The notes below the pieces were generated by a model. The model made no database searches and was not told the DNA's origin. It worked only from the letters and a program-made list of their open reading frames with translations. Source: Actinomycetes bacterium (lineage in GTDB: Bacteria; Actinomycetota; Acidimicrobiia; Acidimicrobiales; Bog-793). From it: DNA of 14,029 bases. Shown piece by piece: positions 1 through 6,677 of this stretch. Position 1 is the stretch's first letter, and each line of letters starts with the position of its first letter. Location: NCBI GenBank assembly GCA_021821585.1, contig JAKACF010000041.1, positions 1 to 14,029 of the forward strand. Reading direction: 5' to 3'. Both the position numbers and the translations under genes were made by a program.

Positions 1-88
1 CCAGCCCGAGATCTCGACCCCAGGAGTCGACGAGGTCGACCTCGACGCCCTGTTCGGCGAGCAGTGGCGACAGATCCGCCAGGACTGA
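1..88 (+). CDS. UbiD-family decarboxylase, C-terminal end only (5' end outside window)
   Basis: This is the last 28 codons and TGA stop (86-88) of a UbiD-family carboxy-lyase whose body lies left of the window. The fragment is identified because it is nucleotide-identical to the 3' end of the complete UbiD gene at 10751-12229. The encoded tail (QPEISTPGVDEVDLDALFGE, then QWRQIRQD) carries no catalytic residue. The UbiX-like gene follows after 10 nt, so this is a ubiD-ubiX order. Whether the rest of the upstream gene is also identical to the downstream copy cannot be seen. Confidence 0.85.
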   Translation, partial: QPEISTPGVDEVDLDALFGEQWRQIRQD

Positions 89-102
89 GCCGCTCGAGAT
101 GA
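1..102 (+). repeat. Direct repeat, copy 1 (identical to 12142-12243)
   Basis: All 102 bases match 12142-12243 with no mismatch. The repeat covers the last 28 codons of a UbiD gene, its stop, the 10-nt spacer and the first four bases (ATGA) of the UbiX-like gene. Identity stops at 103. The left end is set by the window edge, so the true repeat is probably longer. The two copies are 12,141 bp apart in the same orientation. No inverted repeats or target-site duplications were seen around it. Confidence 0.97.
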
Positions 103-698
103 CCCTCGCCCCGGACCGGCTCGAGAGGGCCGCCGACCAGAGCCGAAGGGAGCCGGTTCGGCGCCTCGTCGTCGGGATGGCCGGCGCCCCGGGGGTCCCG
201 TACACGCTCGGCCTTCTTGCTCTGCTCCGCGCCGTCGGCGTGGAGAGCCATCTCGTCACCTGCGGCTGCTCGCGCTCGGTCATTTCGCAGGAGACCGGCC
301 TCAGTCTTCGCCAGGTGCGCTCGAAGGCGAATGGCTGGTACCACGAGCGAAACCAGGCAGCCGCCATCTCGAGTGGCTCGTTCCTCACCCTCGGGATGGT
401 GATCGTGCCGTGCACGCTGCGGTCACTCGCCGCCATCGTGACCGGCGTGGCGGACAACCTCGTCCAGCGGGCCGCCGACGTCACGATGAAAGAGGGTCGC
501 CCCCTCGTCCTCGCGATGGCGCACGCCGAGGGCTCGGCGATCGCGTCGGAGAACCTCCGGCGAGCTGCCGACGTCGGCATCACGGTTCTCCACCTCGAGC
601 CGTCGCCGACTCCCCGGGCCATCGCCGCGATGAGCGAGCAGGTGGTCGCCGGCTGCTTCCAGCTCGCGACGGACGAGCAGCTGGCGAAGCTGCGATGA
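99..698 (+). CDS. UbiX/Pad1-family flavoprotein (atypical flavin prenyltransferase homologue)
   Basis: 199 aa, usual UbiX length. Family members make prenylated FMN, the cofactor of UbiD enzymes, from reduced FMN and dimethylallyl monophosphate. Seen here: the N-terminal flavin-binding strand-loop GMAGAPG (26-32), the SSGSF stretch (91-95), MVIVPC (100-105) and RAADVTMKEGRPLVL (124-138) with the conserved lysine K131. Against E. coli and P. aeruginosa UbiX recalled from memory, the RETP motif is replaced (A141-H142), the serine of the GASG loop is P31, and the tyrosine and arginine that bind the dimethylallyl phosphate are missing or changed. It may therefore be an accessory flavoprotein rather than an active prenyltransferase. 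The ATG at 99 lies 10 nt after the UbiD stop with only a weak Shine-Dalgarno. The stop overlaps the next start (ATGA, 695-698). Family is sure; activity is doubtful. Confidence 0.9.
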   Translation: MTLAPDRLERAADQSRREPVRRLVVGMAGAPGVPYTLGLLALLRAVGVESHLVTCGCSRSVISQETGLSLRQVRSKANGWYHERNQAAAISSGSFLTLGMVIVPCTLRSLAAIVTGVADNLVQRAADVTMKEGRPLVLAMAHAEGSAIASENLRRAADVGITVLHLEPSPTPRAIAAMSEQVVAGCFQLATDEQLAKLR

Positions 699-3106
699 TG
701 ACCGAGGACGACCGCCGCGACGGCTACGTCGGACGCTCGGTCAGACGGCGGGAGGACCGACGGTTGCTCACCGGCCGCGGGACCTTCGTCCCTGACATCA
801 AGCTCGCCGGCATGCTCGAAGCTGCCGTCATACGCAGCCCTCTCGCGAGGGGGCGGATCACGTCACTCGACGCCAGCGCCGCCCGAGCGCTGCCGGGCGT
901 GGTGGCGGTGGTGACCGCGTCCGACGTGGCTGGGAGAGTCAAGCCCTTCACCCGCTTCGTCGACCAGGAGGAGACGCCTCCCGACCTCGAGGCGGCCGTC
1001 CACCCCGTCGTCCGAGCGTGCCCGATCGAACCGCTTGCCTCGAGCGAGGTGCGCTACGTGGGCCAACCCGTCGCGATCATCGTGGCGGAGTCCCGCTACA
1101 TCGCCGAGGACGCGGCCGAGCTCGTGGTCGTGGACTACGACGACCTGGGCGCGATCACCGACCCCGAGAGAGCGGCACAGGACGACTCGGCCCTTGTTCA
1201 CGACTCGCTTGGCACGAACGTCCAGGCGTCCTACGAGGTCTCGGTCGGCGACGTCGCGGCTGCCCAGGATGGCGCCTACCGGACGCTCACCCGCCGCATC
1301 AGGGTGCCGCGGCTGGCGGCCAACCCCTTGGAGACCCGAGGGATCGTGGCCGCCGCCGAGAGCGACGGCCGGCTCACGGTGTGGTCGTCCACCCAGGTGC
1401 CCTACATGGTGCGTCTGCGGATCTGCGAGCAGCTCGACCTGCCGGAGGCGGACGTGAGGGTGATCGCCCCCGACGTCGGCGGAGGATTCGGCCCGAAGGT
1501 CAACGTCTATCCCGAGGAGGTGTTGATCCCCCACATCGCCCGGACGCTTGGTCGCCCGGTTCGATGGGTCGAGGACCGCCAGGAGCACCTCGTCTCGACG
1601 ATGCACGCCCGCGATCAGGTCCACTTCGTGAGCGTGTCCTTCTCCGAGGACGGGAGGGTCGTCGCCCTCGACGACACCTTCCTGCTCGACTGCGGGGCCT
1701 ACAACCCCTTCTCTCTCACCTGTGCGTACAACACCGCGGCGCACATCCGGGGCCTCTACCGGATCCCGAACTTCCACATCGCCGGGGCCTGTGTCCTCAC
1801 CAACAAGACTCCGAACGGCCCTTACCGCGGCGCCGGCCGCCCGGAGGCGGTCTTCGTGATGGACCGCCTGATGAACCTCGTCGCCGCCGAGCTCGGCATC
1901 GACCCGCTCCAGGTCTACCGTCGCAACCTCATCGCACCCGATCAGCTTCCCTATGACCAGGGCATGCGGTATCGGGACGGCGCTCGGGTGGTCTACGACA
2001 GCGGCGACTACGTCCAGGCGCTCGAGGCGGCGATCGGTGCCATCGACTACGAGGCGCTACGGGAGGAGCAGCACCGGTTGCGGGCGGAGGGTCGCAGCGT
2101 CGGCATCGGCCTGTCCCTCTACGCCGAGGGGACTGGCATCGGGCCGTTCGAGTCGGCCGGTGTTCGTGTCGACAACAACGGCAGGGTGGTCGTCCACTCC
2201 GGTTCGGCTCCCCACGGCCAGAGCCACCAGACGACCCTCGCGCAGGTATGTGCCGACACACTCGGAGCGTCTCTCGACGACGTGGAGGTCCGAGCGGGGG
2301 ACACGAGCCTCTTGCCCTATGGCGTCGGAACGTTCGCCAGTCGAAGCGCCGTCACCGCCGGGACGGCCGTGGCGGACGCCGCCGAGCAGGTGAGGCTCCA
2401 GATGCTCGCGATTGCTGCCGAGCTGCTCGAGGCGAACCCCGCCGACCTCGCCGTCGCCGGCAGTACCGTCTTCCCCCGTGACACGCCGAGCCACAGCCTC
2501 TCGTTCGCGGAGCTGGCCCGTGCCGCAGCTCCGGGTCCGAGATCGTCGGCACCGAAGGGGGGCGACTACGGCCTGTCGGCGAGCGCCTACTTCGTTCCGC
2601 CCTCGGTCACCTTCTCCTACGGCGCACACGTGGCCGTCGTCGAGGTGGATCGAGAGACCGGCTTCGTCACCATCCTGCGCTACGTCGTGGCTCACGACTG
2701 CGGCAGGATGCTGCACCCCCTCGTGGTCGAGGGCCAGGTGCAGGGCGGCGTCGCCCAGGGGATCGGGGGCGCCCTGTACGAGCGGGTCACCTACGACGCG
2801 TCGGGTCAGCCACTCACCACGACTTTCATGGACTATCTGCTTCCGACGATGAGCGAGGTCCCCGCCGTCGACCAGATCCACCTGCAGATCCCCTCCGCGC
2901 TCAACCCGCTCGGAGTGAAGGGAGTCGGCGAGGGCGGGACGATCTCGCCCCCGGCCGCCATCGCGAACGCGGTGGCGGACGCGCTCGGGGCCCCCGGCCT
3001 CGACATCGACGACCTGCCGCTCACACCGGAGTACGTCACCGCCCTTGTCGCCGATGCCGAGCGGCTGTCGAATGGGCTCGGCACCAGGGAGGCGGTGGGC
3101 AGATGA
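695..3106 (+). CDS. Molybdenum hydroxylase large subunit (xanthine dehydrogenase/CoxL-like, form II)
   Basis: About 803 aa, full length for a molybdopterin-binding subunit. It would hold the molybdenum-cytosine dinucleotide cofactor and hydroxylate a carbon next to nitrogen or an activated ring carbon, using water. Visible motifs: an N-terminal 'GRSVRRREDRRLLTGRGTF' hammerhead start, GGGFGPK (262-268), PYRGAGRPEA (376-385), GQSHQTT (508-514) for cofactor binding, and GVKGVGEGG (740-748) whose E746 is the expected catalytic base. PYRGAGR replaces the AYRCSFR signature of true CO dehydrogenase, so it is not a CO oxidiser. The reading frame stays open upstream to 410 inside the UbiX-like gene, but homology begins after the ATGs at 695 and 698. 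The 4-nt overlap with the UbiX stop supports translational coupling. No FAD or 2Fe-2S subunit gene lies next to it; the nearest are at 12248-13623. Confidence 0.93.
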   Translation: MMTEDDRRDGYVGRSVRRREDRRLLTGRGTFVPDIKLAGMLEAAVIRSPLARGRITSLDASAARALPGVVAVVTASDVAGRVKPFTRFVDQEETPPDLEAAVHPVVRACPIEPLASSEVRYVGQPVAIIVAESRYIAEDAAELVVVDYDDLGAITDPERAAQDDSALVHDSLGTNVQASYEVSVGDVAAAQDGAYRTLTRRIRVPRLAANPLETRGIVAAAESDGRLTVWSSTQVPYMVRLRICEQLDLPEADVRVIAPDVGGGFGPKVNVYPEEVLIPHIARTLGRPVRWVEDRQEHLVSTMHARDQVHFVSVSFSEDGRVVALDDTFLLDCGAYNPFSLTCAYNTAAHIRGLYRIPNFHIAGACVLTNKTPNGPYRGAGRPEAVFVMDRLMNLVAAELGIDPLQVYRRNLIAPDQLPYDQGMRYRDGARVVYDSGDYVQALEAAIGAIDYEALREEQHRLRAEGRSVGIGLSLYAEGTGIGPFESAGVRVDNNGRVVVHSGSAPHGQSHQTTLAQVCADTLGASLDDVEVRAGDTSLLPYGVGTFASRSAVTAGTAVADAAEQVRLQMLAIAAELLEANPADLAVAGSTVFPRDTPSHSLSFAELARAAAPGPRSSAPKGGDYGLSASAYFVPPSVTFSYGAHVAVVEVDRETGFVTILRYVVAHDCGRMLHPLVVEGQVQGGVAQGIGGALYERVTYDASGQPLTTTFMDYLLPTMSEVPAVDQIHLQIPSALNPLGVKGVGEGGTISPPAAIANAVADALGAPGLDIDDLPLTPEYVTALVADAERLSNGLGTREAVGR

Positions 3107-3576
3107 GTGCCACCATTGGCGACAAGCTCACGGCACCGATCCTCGAGCTGTTCGACGGCACCGACCTCGGGGCCAAGATCGGCCTGGCCTATCTCCTCGT
3201 GACCGCCGACGACGACGGGTCGCCGAGGCCGTGCATGCTCTCGGTCGGAGAGATCCTCGCCGTCGACGAACAGCACCTCCGCCTCGCCATCTGGCAGGGC
3301 ACCCATACCTCCACGAACCTCTCGAGCGGCAGGCCATGTCTGTTCTGCTACATCGCTCCCGGCCAGGTCCTGTACGTGCGGGGCGCGGTGAGGACTCTCG
3401 GGCGGCTCGCGGAGCACCGGCTCGACTGCTTCGAGATCGAGGTCGCGAGCCTGGAGAGCGACGACCACCCGGGTATGCCGGTGATCGAGACGTTTCGCTT
3501 CGGTCTGACGGGCCAGGAGCCCGACGAGATCAGCCGCGAATGGCAGCTCCGTCTCGACGCGCTCCGCCGGCTGTAA
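3103..3576 (+). CDS. PNPOx-like split-barrel (probable FMN-binding) protein
   Basis: 157 aa with the pattern of the pyridoxamine 5'-phosphate oxidase-like split barrel: an N-terminal helix, then 'GAKIGLAYLLVTADDDGSPRPCMLS', a strand ending 'LRLAIWQGTHTSTNL', a 'GRPCLFCYIAPGQVLYVRGAVRTL' strand pair and an acidic C-terminal part. Proteins of this fold bind FMN, F420 or haem and often act as reductases or flavin carriers; the substrate is not readable here. It overlaps the large-subunit gene by ATGA (3103-3106), so it belongs to the same transcript. A role in supplying reduced flavin to the UbiX/UbiD part of the pathway is possible but speculative. Its last 47 bases overlap the convergent MarR gene. 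Confidence 0.75.
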   Translation: MSATIGDKLTAPILELFDGTDLGAKIGLAYLLVTADDDGSPRPCMLSVGEILAVDEQHLRLAIWQGTHTSTNLSSGRPCLFCYIAPGQVLYVRGAVRTLGRLAEHRLDCFEIEVASLESDDHPGMPVIETFRFGLTGQEPDEISREWQLRLDALRRL

Positions 3577-4174
3577 CGGCGTAGCCGTTCCTCACGCCCG
3601 CCGGCCGCGCCGGCGCCGAGGCGTCGCTCGGGCCCTCGGCGACGTCGCCGAGTCGGACGAGGAGCTCGCGCAAGAGCGACCGCAGCACCTCCTGGTCGCG
3701 AGGTGAAAGGCCCTCCAACATCTTCCGCTCGTTCTCGAGGTGGTCGCGGACCGCCTCGTCGATCACCTTGCGGCCCTTCGCGGTGAGGACCACCTTGATC
3801 CCCCGACGATCGTCCGCGTCAGGGATCCTCTCTACCAACTCCATCTCCTCGAGGCGGTCGATCCGGTTCGTCATGGCACCCGAGGAGATGAGCAGCGAGC
3901 TGTAGAGCTCGGTGGGGGACAGCTCGTAGGGGGCACCGGACCGGCGGAGGGCCGCCAGGACGTCGAAGCTCTGGCGGGAGAGGCCGTGCTCGACGAAGTT
4001 GTCCTCGGCCGCTGCCTCCGAGAGGCGAGCGAGCCGCCAGATCCGGGCGATCGTTGCCATCGGGGCGACGTCGAGGTCGGGCCGCTCCCTCGCCCACTGC
4101 TCGAGGATCTGATCGACGTAGTCCATGTCCGCCTTCTTTCCCACGGCGGTCTTCGGTCCACCGGCATCGGCCAT
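3530..4174 (-). CDS. MarR-family transcriptional regulator
   Basis: 214 aa from the ATG at 4174-4172. That start is chosen because a strong Shine-Dalgarno (GGGAAGGGAG, minus strand, 4190-4181) lies 6 nt before it; a TTG at 4192 is in frame but overlaps this site. The winged helix-turn-helix runs about residues 66-134: 'LSRQSFDVLAALRRSG', 'LSPTELYSSLLISSGAMTNR' as helix-turn-recognition helix, and the wing with DADDRRG (119-125). MarR proteins are dimers, usually repressors released by small aromatic ligands, which fits the enzymes around it. The last ~35 residues are a Gly/Ala/Arg-rich tail not typical of the family, and its codons overlap the convergent PNPOx-like gene by 47 bp. It faces the ABC operon across a 205-bp divergent promoter region and probably controls it and itself. 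Confidence 0.92.
   Translation of the reverse strand: MADAGGPKTAVGKKADMDYVDQILEQWARERPDLDVAPMATIARIWRLARLSEAAAEDNFVEHGLSRQSFDVLAALRRSGAPYELSPTELYSSLLISSGAMTNRIDRLEEMELVERIPDADDRRGIKVVLTAKGRKVIDEAVRDHLENERKMLEGLSPRDQEVLRSLLRELLVRLGDVAEGPSDASAPARPAGVRNGYAVTAGGARRDGAAIRG
3575..3615. terminator. Two tandem hairpins between convergent genes (possible bidirectional terminator)
   Basis: AACGGC (3575-3580) pairs with GCCGTT (3584-3589) across a 3-nt loop, starting on the TAA stop of the PNPOx-like gene. A second perfect 7-bp stem, CGCCGGC (3599-3605) with GCCGGCG (3609-3615), follows 9 nt later. Neither has a T-run on either strand, so intrinsic termination is uncertain. Both lie inside the C-terminal codons of the MarR gene. 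Confidence 0.35.
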
Positions 4175-4204
4175 CCGTGGCTCCCTTCCCAAGTGTCTTT
4201 AGTT

Positions 4205-4232
4205 GTTATATCTTGACATCAAGCAGACTCAA
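4205..4232 (-). promoter_or_regulatory. Probable marR promoter
   Basis: Read on the minus strand: a -35-like TTGAGT (forward 4227-4232), a 16-nt spacer, and a -10 TATAAC (forward 4205-4210), 5 of 6 to the sigma-70 consensus. It lies about 30 nt before the marR start codon. The spacer contains the CTTGACATCAAG palindrome. Confidence 0.5.
4212..4223. promoter_or_regulatory. Candidate MarR operator (palindrome CTTGA-CA-TCAAG)
   Basis: Perfect 5-bp inverted arms around a 2-bp centre. It sits between the -35 and -10 of the marR promoter and covers the -35 of the divergent ABC-transporter promoter. That is the classic position for a MarR dimer repressing both directions. Binding by this MarR is inferred from position only. 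Confidence 0.5.
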
Positions 4233-4241
4233 GGTTAGCCT
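4213..4241 (+). promoter_or_regulatory. Probable promoter of the ABC-transporter operon
   Basis: Consensus -35 TTGACA (4213-4218), a 17-nt spacer and TAGCCT (4236-4241), which fits the loose actinobacterial TAnnnT -10. The -35 is embedded in the palindrome at 4212-4223. The leader to the GTG start at 4380 would be about 130 nt. I see no riboswitch, leader peptide or terminator-like stem in it, only a good ribosome binding site (AGGGAGGGAG, 4365-4374). Confidence 0.5.
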
Positions 4242-4379
4242 CTGCGCAAGTCAAAGCAGAACATTCGGGCTGCTGAATGGTTCCTGCGCCGCCTGCCAAC
4301 GGGACCCCCCCAACGGCACACGCGACAGCGGAGCCCACGACCACAACAAGCGGACAACGTTCTTAGGGAGGGAGTTGCC

Positions 4380-5723
4380 GTGAGTTACAAGGGCAGGGCA
4401 GTTGCCGGGGGGCACAAGTTCCGCCGGGCGATCGGTCTCGTGGGTGGGGCGGGCATGTTGCTCGCCGCCTGCTCGTCGAACCCGACCCCGGCCAGCAGCA
4501 AGTCGGGGGGAGGAGGGCTGAGCGGCGTCTCGGGCAAGCTGACCGTCGCCGTCTTCAACCCCTTCAGCGGTGCGGACGCGAGCTTCGGGCCGCTCATGAT
4601 GAGCGGGTGCATCCCGGCCGTCAACCTCATCAACAAGGACGGCGGCATCTACGGCCACGACCTCACCTGTACCCCCGTCGACACCCGCGGAGATCCCGCC
4701 GATGCCGTCCCGGCCGCGAACAAGCTGATCGCCACCCAGTCGAACCTCGTCATGGTCATCGGTCCGAGCTCCGACGAAGCGTCGGCCACCGTGCCGATCT
4801 TCAACGCGGCCAAGGTGCCGATGTTCCCCGACGCCGGTAATGCCGAGTTCGACCGGAGCAACTTCACCTATCTCTGGCGCCTCATCCCGCCGGACGCAGC
4901 CGACGGCTATGCCCAGGCCATCTGGGCCCGCCGGCAGGGCTACACCCGGGCGGCGCTCATCTACGCCTCCAACGTCGGCTTCAGCAACGGGCCCTCGGGT
5001 GCGAGCGCTGGCTTCCCGGCGCTCGGGGGCAAGATCGTCTACTCGGCGAACCTCACCCCTGACCAGCCGACCTACGAGAGCACCATCTCGGCCATGCTGG
5101 CCAAGAACCCGCAGGTCATCTTGTACGAGGCCGGTCCGAGGACCTCGACGACCTTCTTCTCCGAGCTCAAGTCCCTCGGGCACCTGATCCCGACGATCGG
5201 CCCCGAGACGATCTACGAGCCGCAGTGGGAGAAGTCGGTCGGTGGCGTCATCGGGACGAGCACGCTCGCAAAGACGGTCACGATCGTGGAGGCCTACGTC
5301 AACACGAGCTCCGCCGGCTGGCCGGCGTTCCACCAGGCGCTGCTCGCCGCGGCGTCCCAGATCCCACAGGCGTCGACCTACTCCAACGACCCCTTCACCA
5401 TCGCCAACTACGACGGTGTGAACATGGTGGCGCTCGCGATGCTGATGAAGAAGACCATCAACCGGACCGTGATCAACGACACCATGAACTCGCTCATCAC
5501 TCCCGGGCCCGGCAAGGTCGTCTGCAACTCCTTCTCCGCCTGCAAGACCGACATCCTCGCCGGCAAGAAGATCCAGTACGTTGGCGCCGGAGGTGCGATC
5601 CAGTTGAACCAGTGGCACAACGCCGGTGGCAGCTACCACGTCATCACCGACGCCCTGAAGCCGACGACCCTCGGCCAGATCTCTGCTGGCGCTGTTGCGG
5701 CCCTGATCGGTAAGAAGGGCTGA
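4380..5723 (+). CDS. LIV-type ABC transporter substrate-binding lipoprotein
   Basis: 447 aa. The GTG start is placed by a strong Shine-Dalgarno (AGGGAGGGAG) 5 nt upstream. Residues 1-31 form a lipoprotein signal: Arg/Lys-rich start, hydrophobic stretch (about 18-30) and lipobox LAAC with lipid-anchored C31, followed by a Ser/Gly linker. The rest is a type I periplasmic-binding fold (Peripla_BP_6, Leu/Ile/Val-BP class): 'KLTVAVFNPFSGADASFGP' ligand-loop start, 'INKDGGIYGHDLTC', 'DPADAVPAANKLI' and 'VVIGPSS'-like segments. It would capture the substrate at the outer face of the membrane for the permease genes that follow. The family takes branched-chain amino acids, but also amides, urea and aromatic acids; the aromatic gene neighbourhood suggests the last. 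Cys pairs in the N and C lobes may form disulphides. Confidence 0.9.
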   Translation: MSYKGRAVAGGHKFRRAIGLVGGAGMLLAACSSNPTPASSKSGGGGLSGVSGKLTVAVFNPFSGADASFGPLMMSGCIPAVNLINKDGGIYGHDLTCTPVDTRGDPADAVPAANKLIATQSNLVMVIGPSSDEASATVPIFNAAKVPMFPDAGNAEFDRSNFTYLWRLIPPDAADGYAQAIWARRQGYTRAALIYASNVGFSNGPSGASAGFPALGGKIVYSANLTPDQPTYESTISAMLAKNPQVILYEAGPRTSTTFFSELKSLGHLIPTIGPETIYEPQWEKSVGGVIGTSTLAKTVTIVEAYVNTSSAGWPAFHQALLAAASQIPQASTYSNDPFTIANYDGVNMVALAMLMKKTINRTVINDTMNSLITPGPGKVVCNSFSACKTDILAGKKIQYVGAGGAIQLNQWHNAGGSYHVITDALKPTTLGQISAGAVAALIGKKG

Positions 5724-5786
5724 GGACTCCAGCTCGTTCTTCGACCTCGAGAGACCCTGTCGATCCGAAGTGGGAAGTTGGTGGAA

Positions 5787-6677
5787 GTGAGCCAGTTCAT
5801 CGCTGACACGGGATTCGGGCTGGTGAACGCCGGGATCTTCGCTCTCGCTGCCGTCGGGTTCACGCTGCAGTTCAGCGTCACGAACGTCCTGAACATCGCC
5901 TTCGGGGCACTCATGAGCCTGGCGGCATTCCTGGCCTACGAGCTGAACGTCGTCGTGGGGGCCAACATCTGGTTGGCCCTCGCGGTGGCGGGCATCGGCT
6001 CGGGACTGATCTCGGTCCTGCTGAACCGGGGGCTCATCCAGCCCTTCCTTCGCCGGGGCACGAACTTCTTCGGCATGGTCGTGGTGACGATCGCCCTCGA
6101 CCTCATCGTCGAGTACGCCATCGAGGCCATCTGGGGGACGAACTTCTTCCACTACAACGTCAACACGGGCTCGCCGGTCAAGTTCGGGGGCTTCCTGTTC
6201 ACACACCTGCAGCTGGTGTCGATCGGGATCGCCGTCGCCGGGATGATCGTCATCCAGCTGCTGCTTCGGCGCACCAAGCTGGGCAAGGCGATGCGAGCTT
6301 CGTCCTGTGACGCCCGGCTCGCCAAGGTCTGCGGGATCCGCACCTCGCGGGTGTACGACGCGGGATGGTTCATCTCCGGCGTGCTGGCCGGCGTCTCGGG
6401 TGTCATCCTCGGGTTGTCCCTCGGGACGTTCTCGTTCACGCTCGGGGACGAGTACCTGATCGTCATCATCGCTGCGACCATGCTCGGGGGCATCGGCCAG
6501 GCGTATGGGGCGATGCTCGGTGCTCTCGTCATCGGACTGGTGACGCAGTGGAGCTCCCTCGTGATCTCGAGTAGCTACAGCGAGGTGGTGGCGTTCTTGA
6601 TCCTCATCCTCGTCCTCCTCTTCCGCCCGCAGGGCATCGTCTCGGGGGTCGCCGTCGACAGGCAGATGACCGCATGA
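5787..6677 (+). CDS. livH: LIV-type ABC transporter permease, LivH class
   Basis: About 296 aa, normal for LivH (BPD_transp_2 family). Around eight hydrophobic segments are visible, beginning 'GLVNAGIFALAAVGFTLQFS'. The cytoplasmic coupling loop 'RRTKLGKAMRASSCDARLAK' followed by 'VCGI' and the Gly-rich 'TMLGGIGQAYGAMLGALVIG' segment are characteristic of the family. It forms half of the membrane pore. The start is uncertain: TTG 5778, GTG 5781 and GTG 5787 are in frame. I prefer 5787 because GGGAAG (5772-5777) is then 9 nt upstream. It lies 63 nt after the binding-protein gene and overlaps the next gene by ATGA. Confidence 0.9.
   Translation: MSQFIADTGFGLVNAGIFALAAVGFTLQFSVTNVLNIAFGALMSLAAFLAYELNVVVGANIWLALAVAGIGSGLISVLLNRGLIQPFLRRGTNFFGMVVVTIALDLIVEYAIEAIWGTNFFHYNVNTGSPVKFGGFLFTHLQLVSIGIAVAGMIVIQLLLRRTKLGKAMRASSCDARLAKVCGIRTSRVYDAGWFISGVLAGVSGVILGLSLGTFSFTLGDEYLIVIIAATMLGGIGQAYGAMLGALVIGLVTQWSSLVISSSYSEVVAFLILILVLLFRPQGIVSGVAVDRQMTA

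Noticed and set aside
1..102. Insertion-sequence or transposon end as the source of the repeat
   Set aside because: The repeat is UbiD coding sequence; no transposase, terminal inverted repeat or target duplication is visible at either copy.
410..694. N-terminal extension of the first large subunit to 410
   Set aside because: The stretch lies inside the UbiX-like gene in another frame and codes an Arg-rich, motif-free sequence; family homology starts after 695.
695..3106. Carbon monoxide dehydrogenase (form I CoxL)
   Set aside because: The active-site loop reads PYRGAGR, not the AYRCSFR signature with the essential cysteine.
4242..4379. Riboswitch or leader RNA before the binding-protein gene
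   Set aside because: No recognisable conserved box, start-stop leader peptide or strong stem was seen in the ~130-nt leader.
5724..5777. Terminator or attenuator between the binding protein and livH
   Set aside because: Only a short imperfect pairing of CTTCG with CGAAG was found, with mismatches and no T-run; not enough to call.
4251..6206. Very long minus-strand open frames opposite the ABC, MFS and UbiD genes (e.g. 4251-6206, 7528-8787, 10268-12022)
   Set aside because: They mirror the codon pattern of strongly supported plus-strand genes, are rich in Arg/Gly/Asp/Val without domain motifs, and arise readily opposite high-G+C genes.
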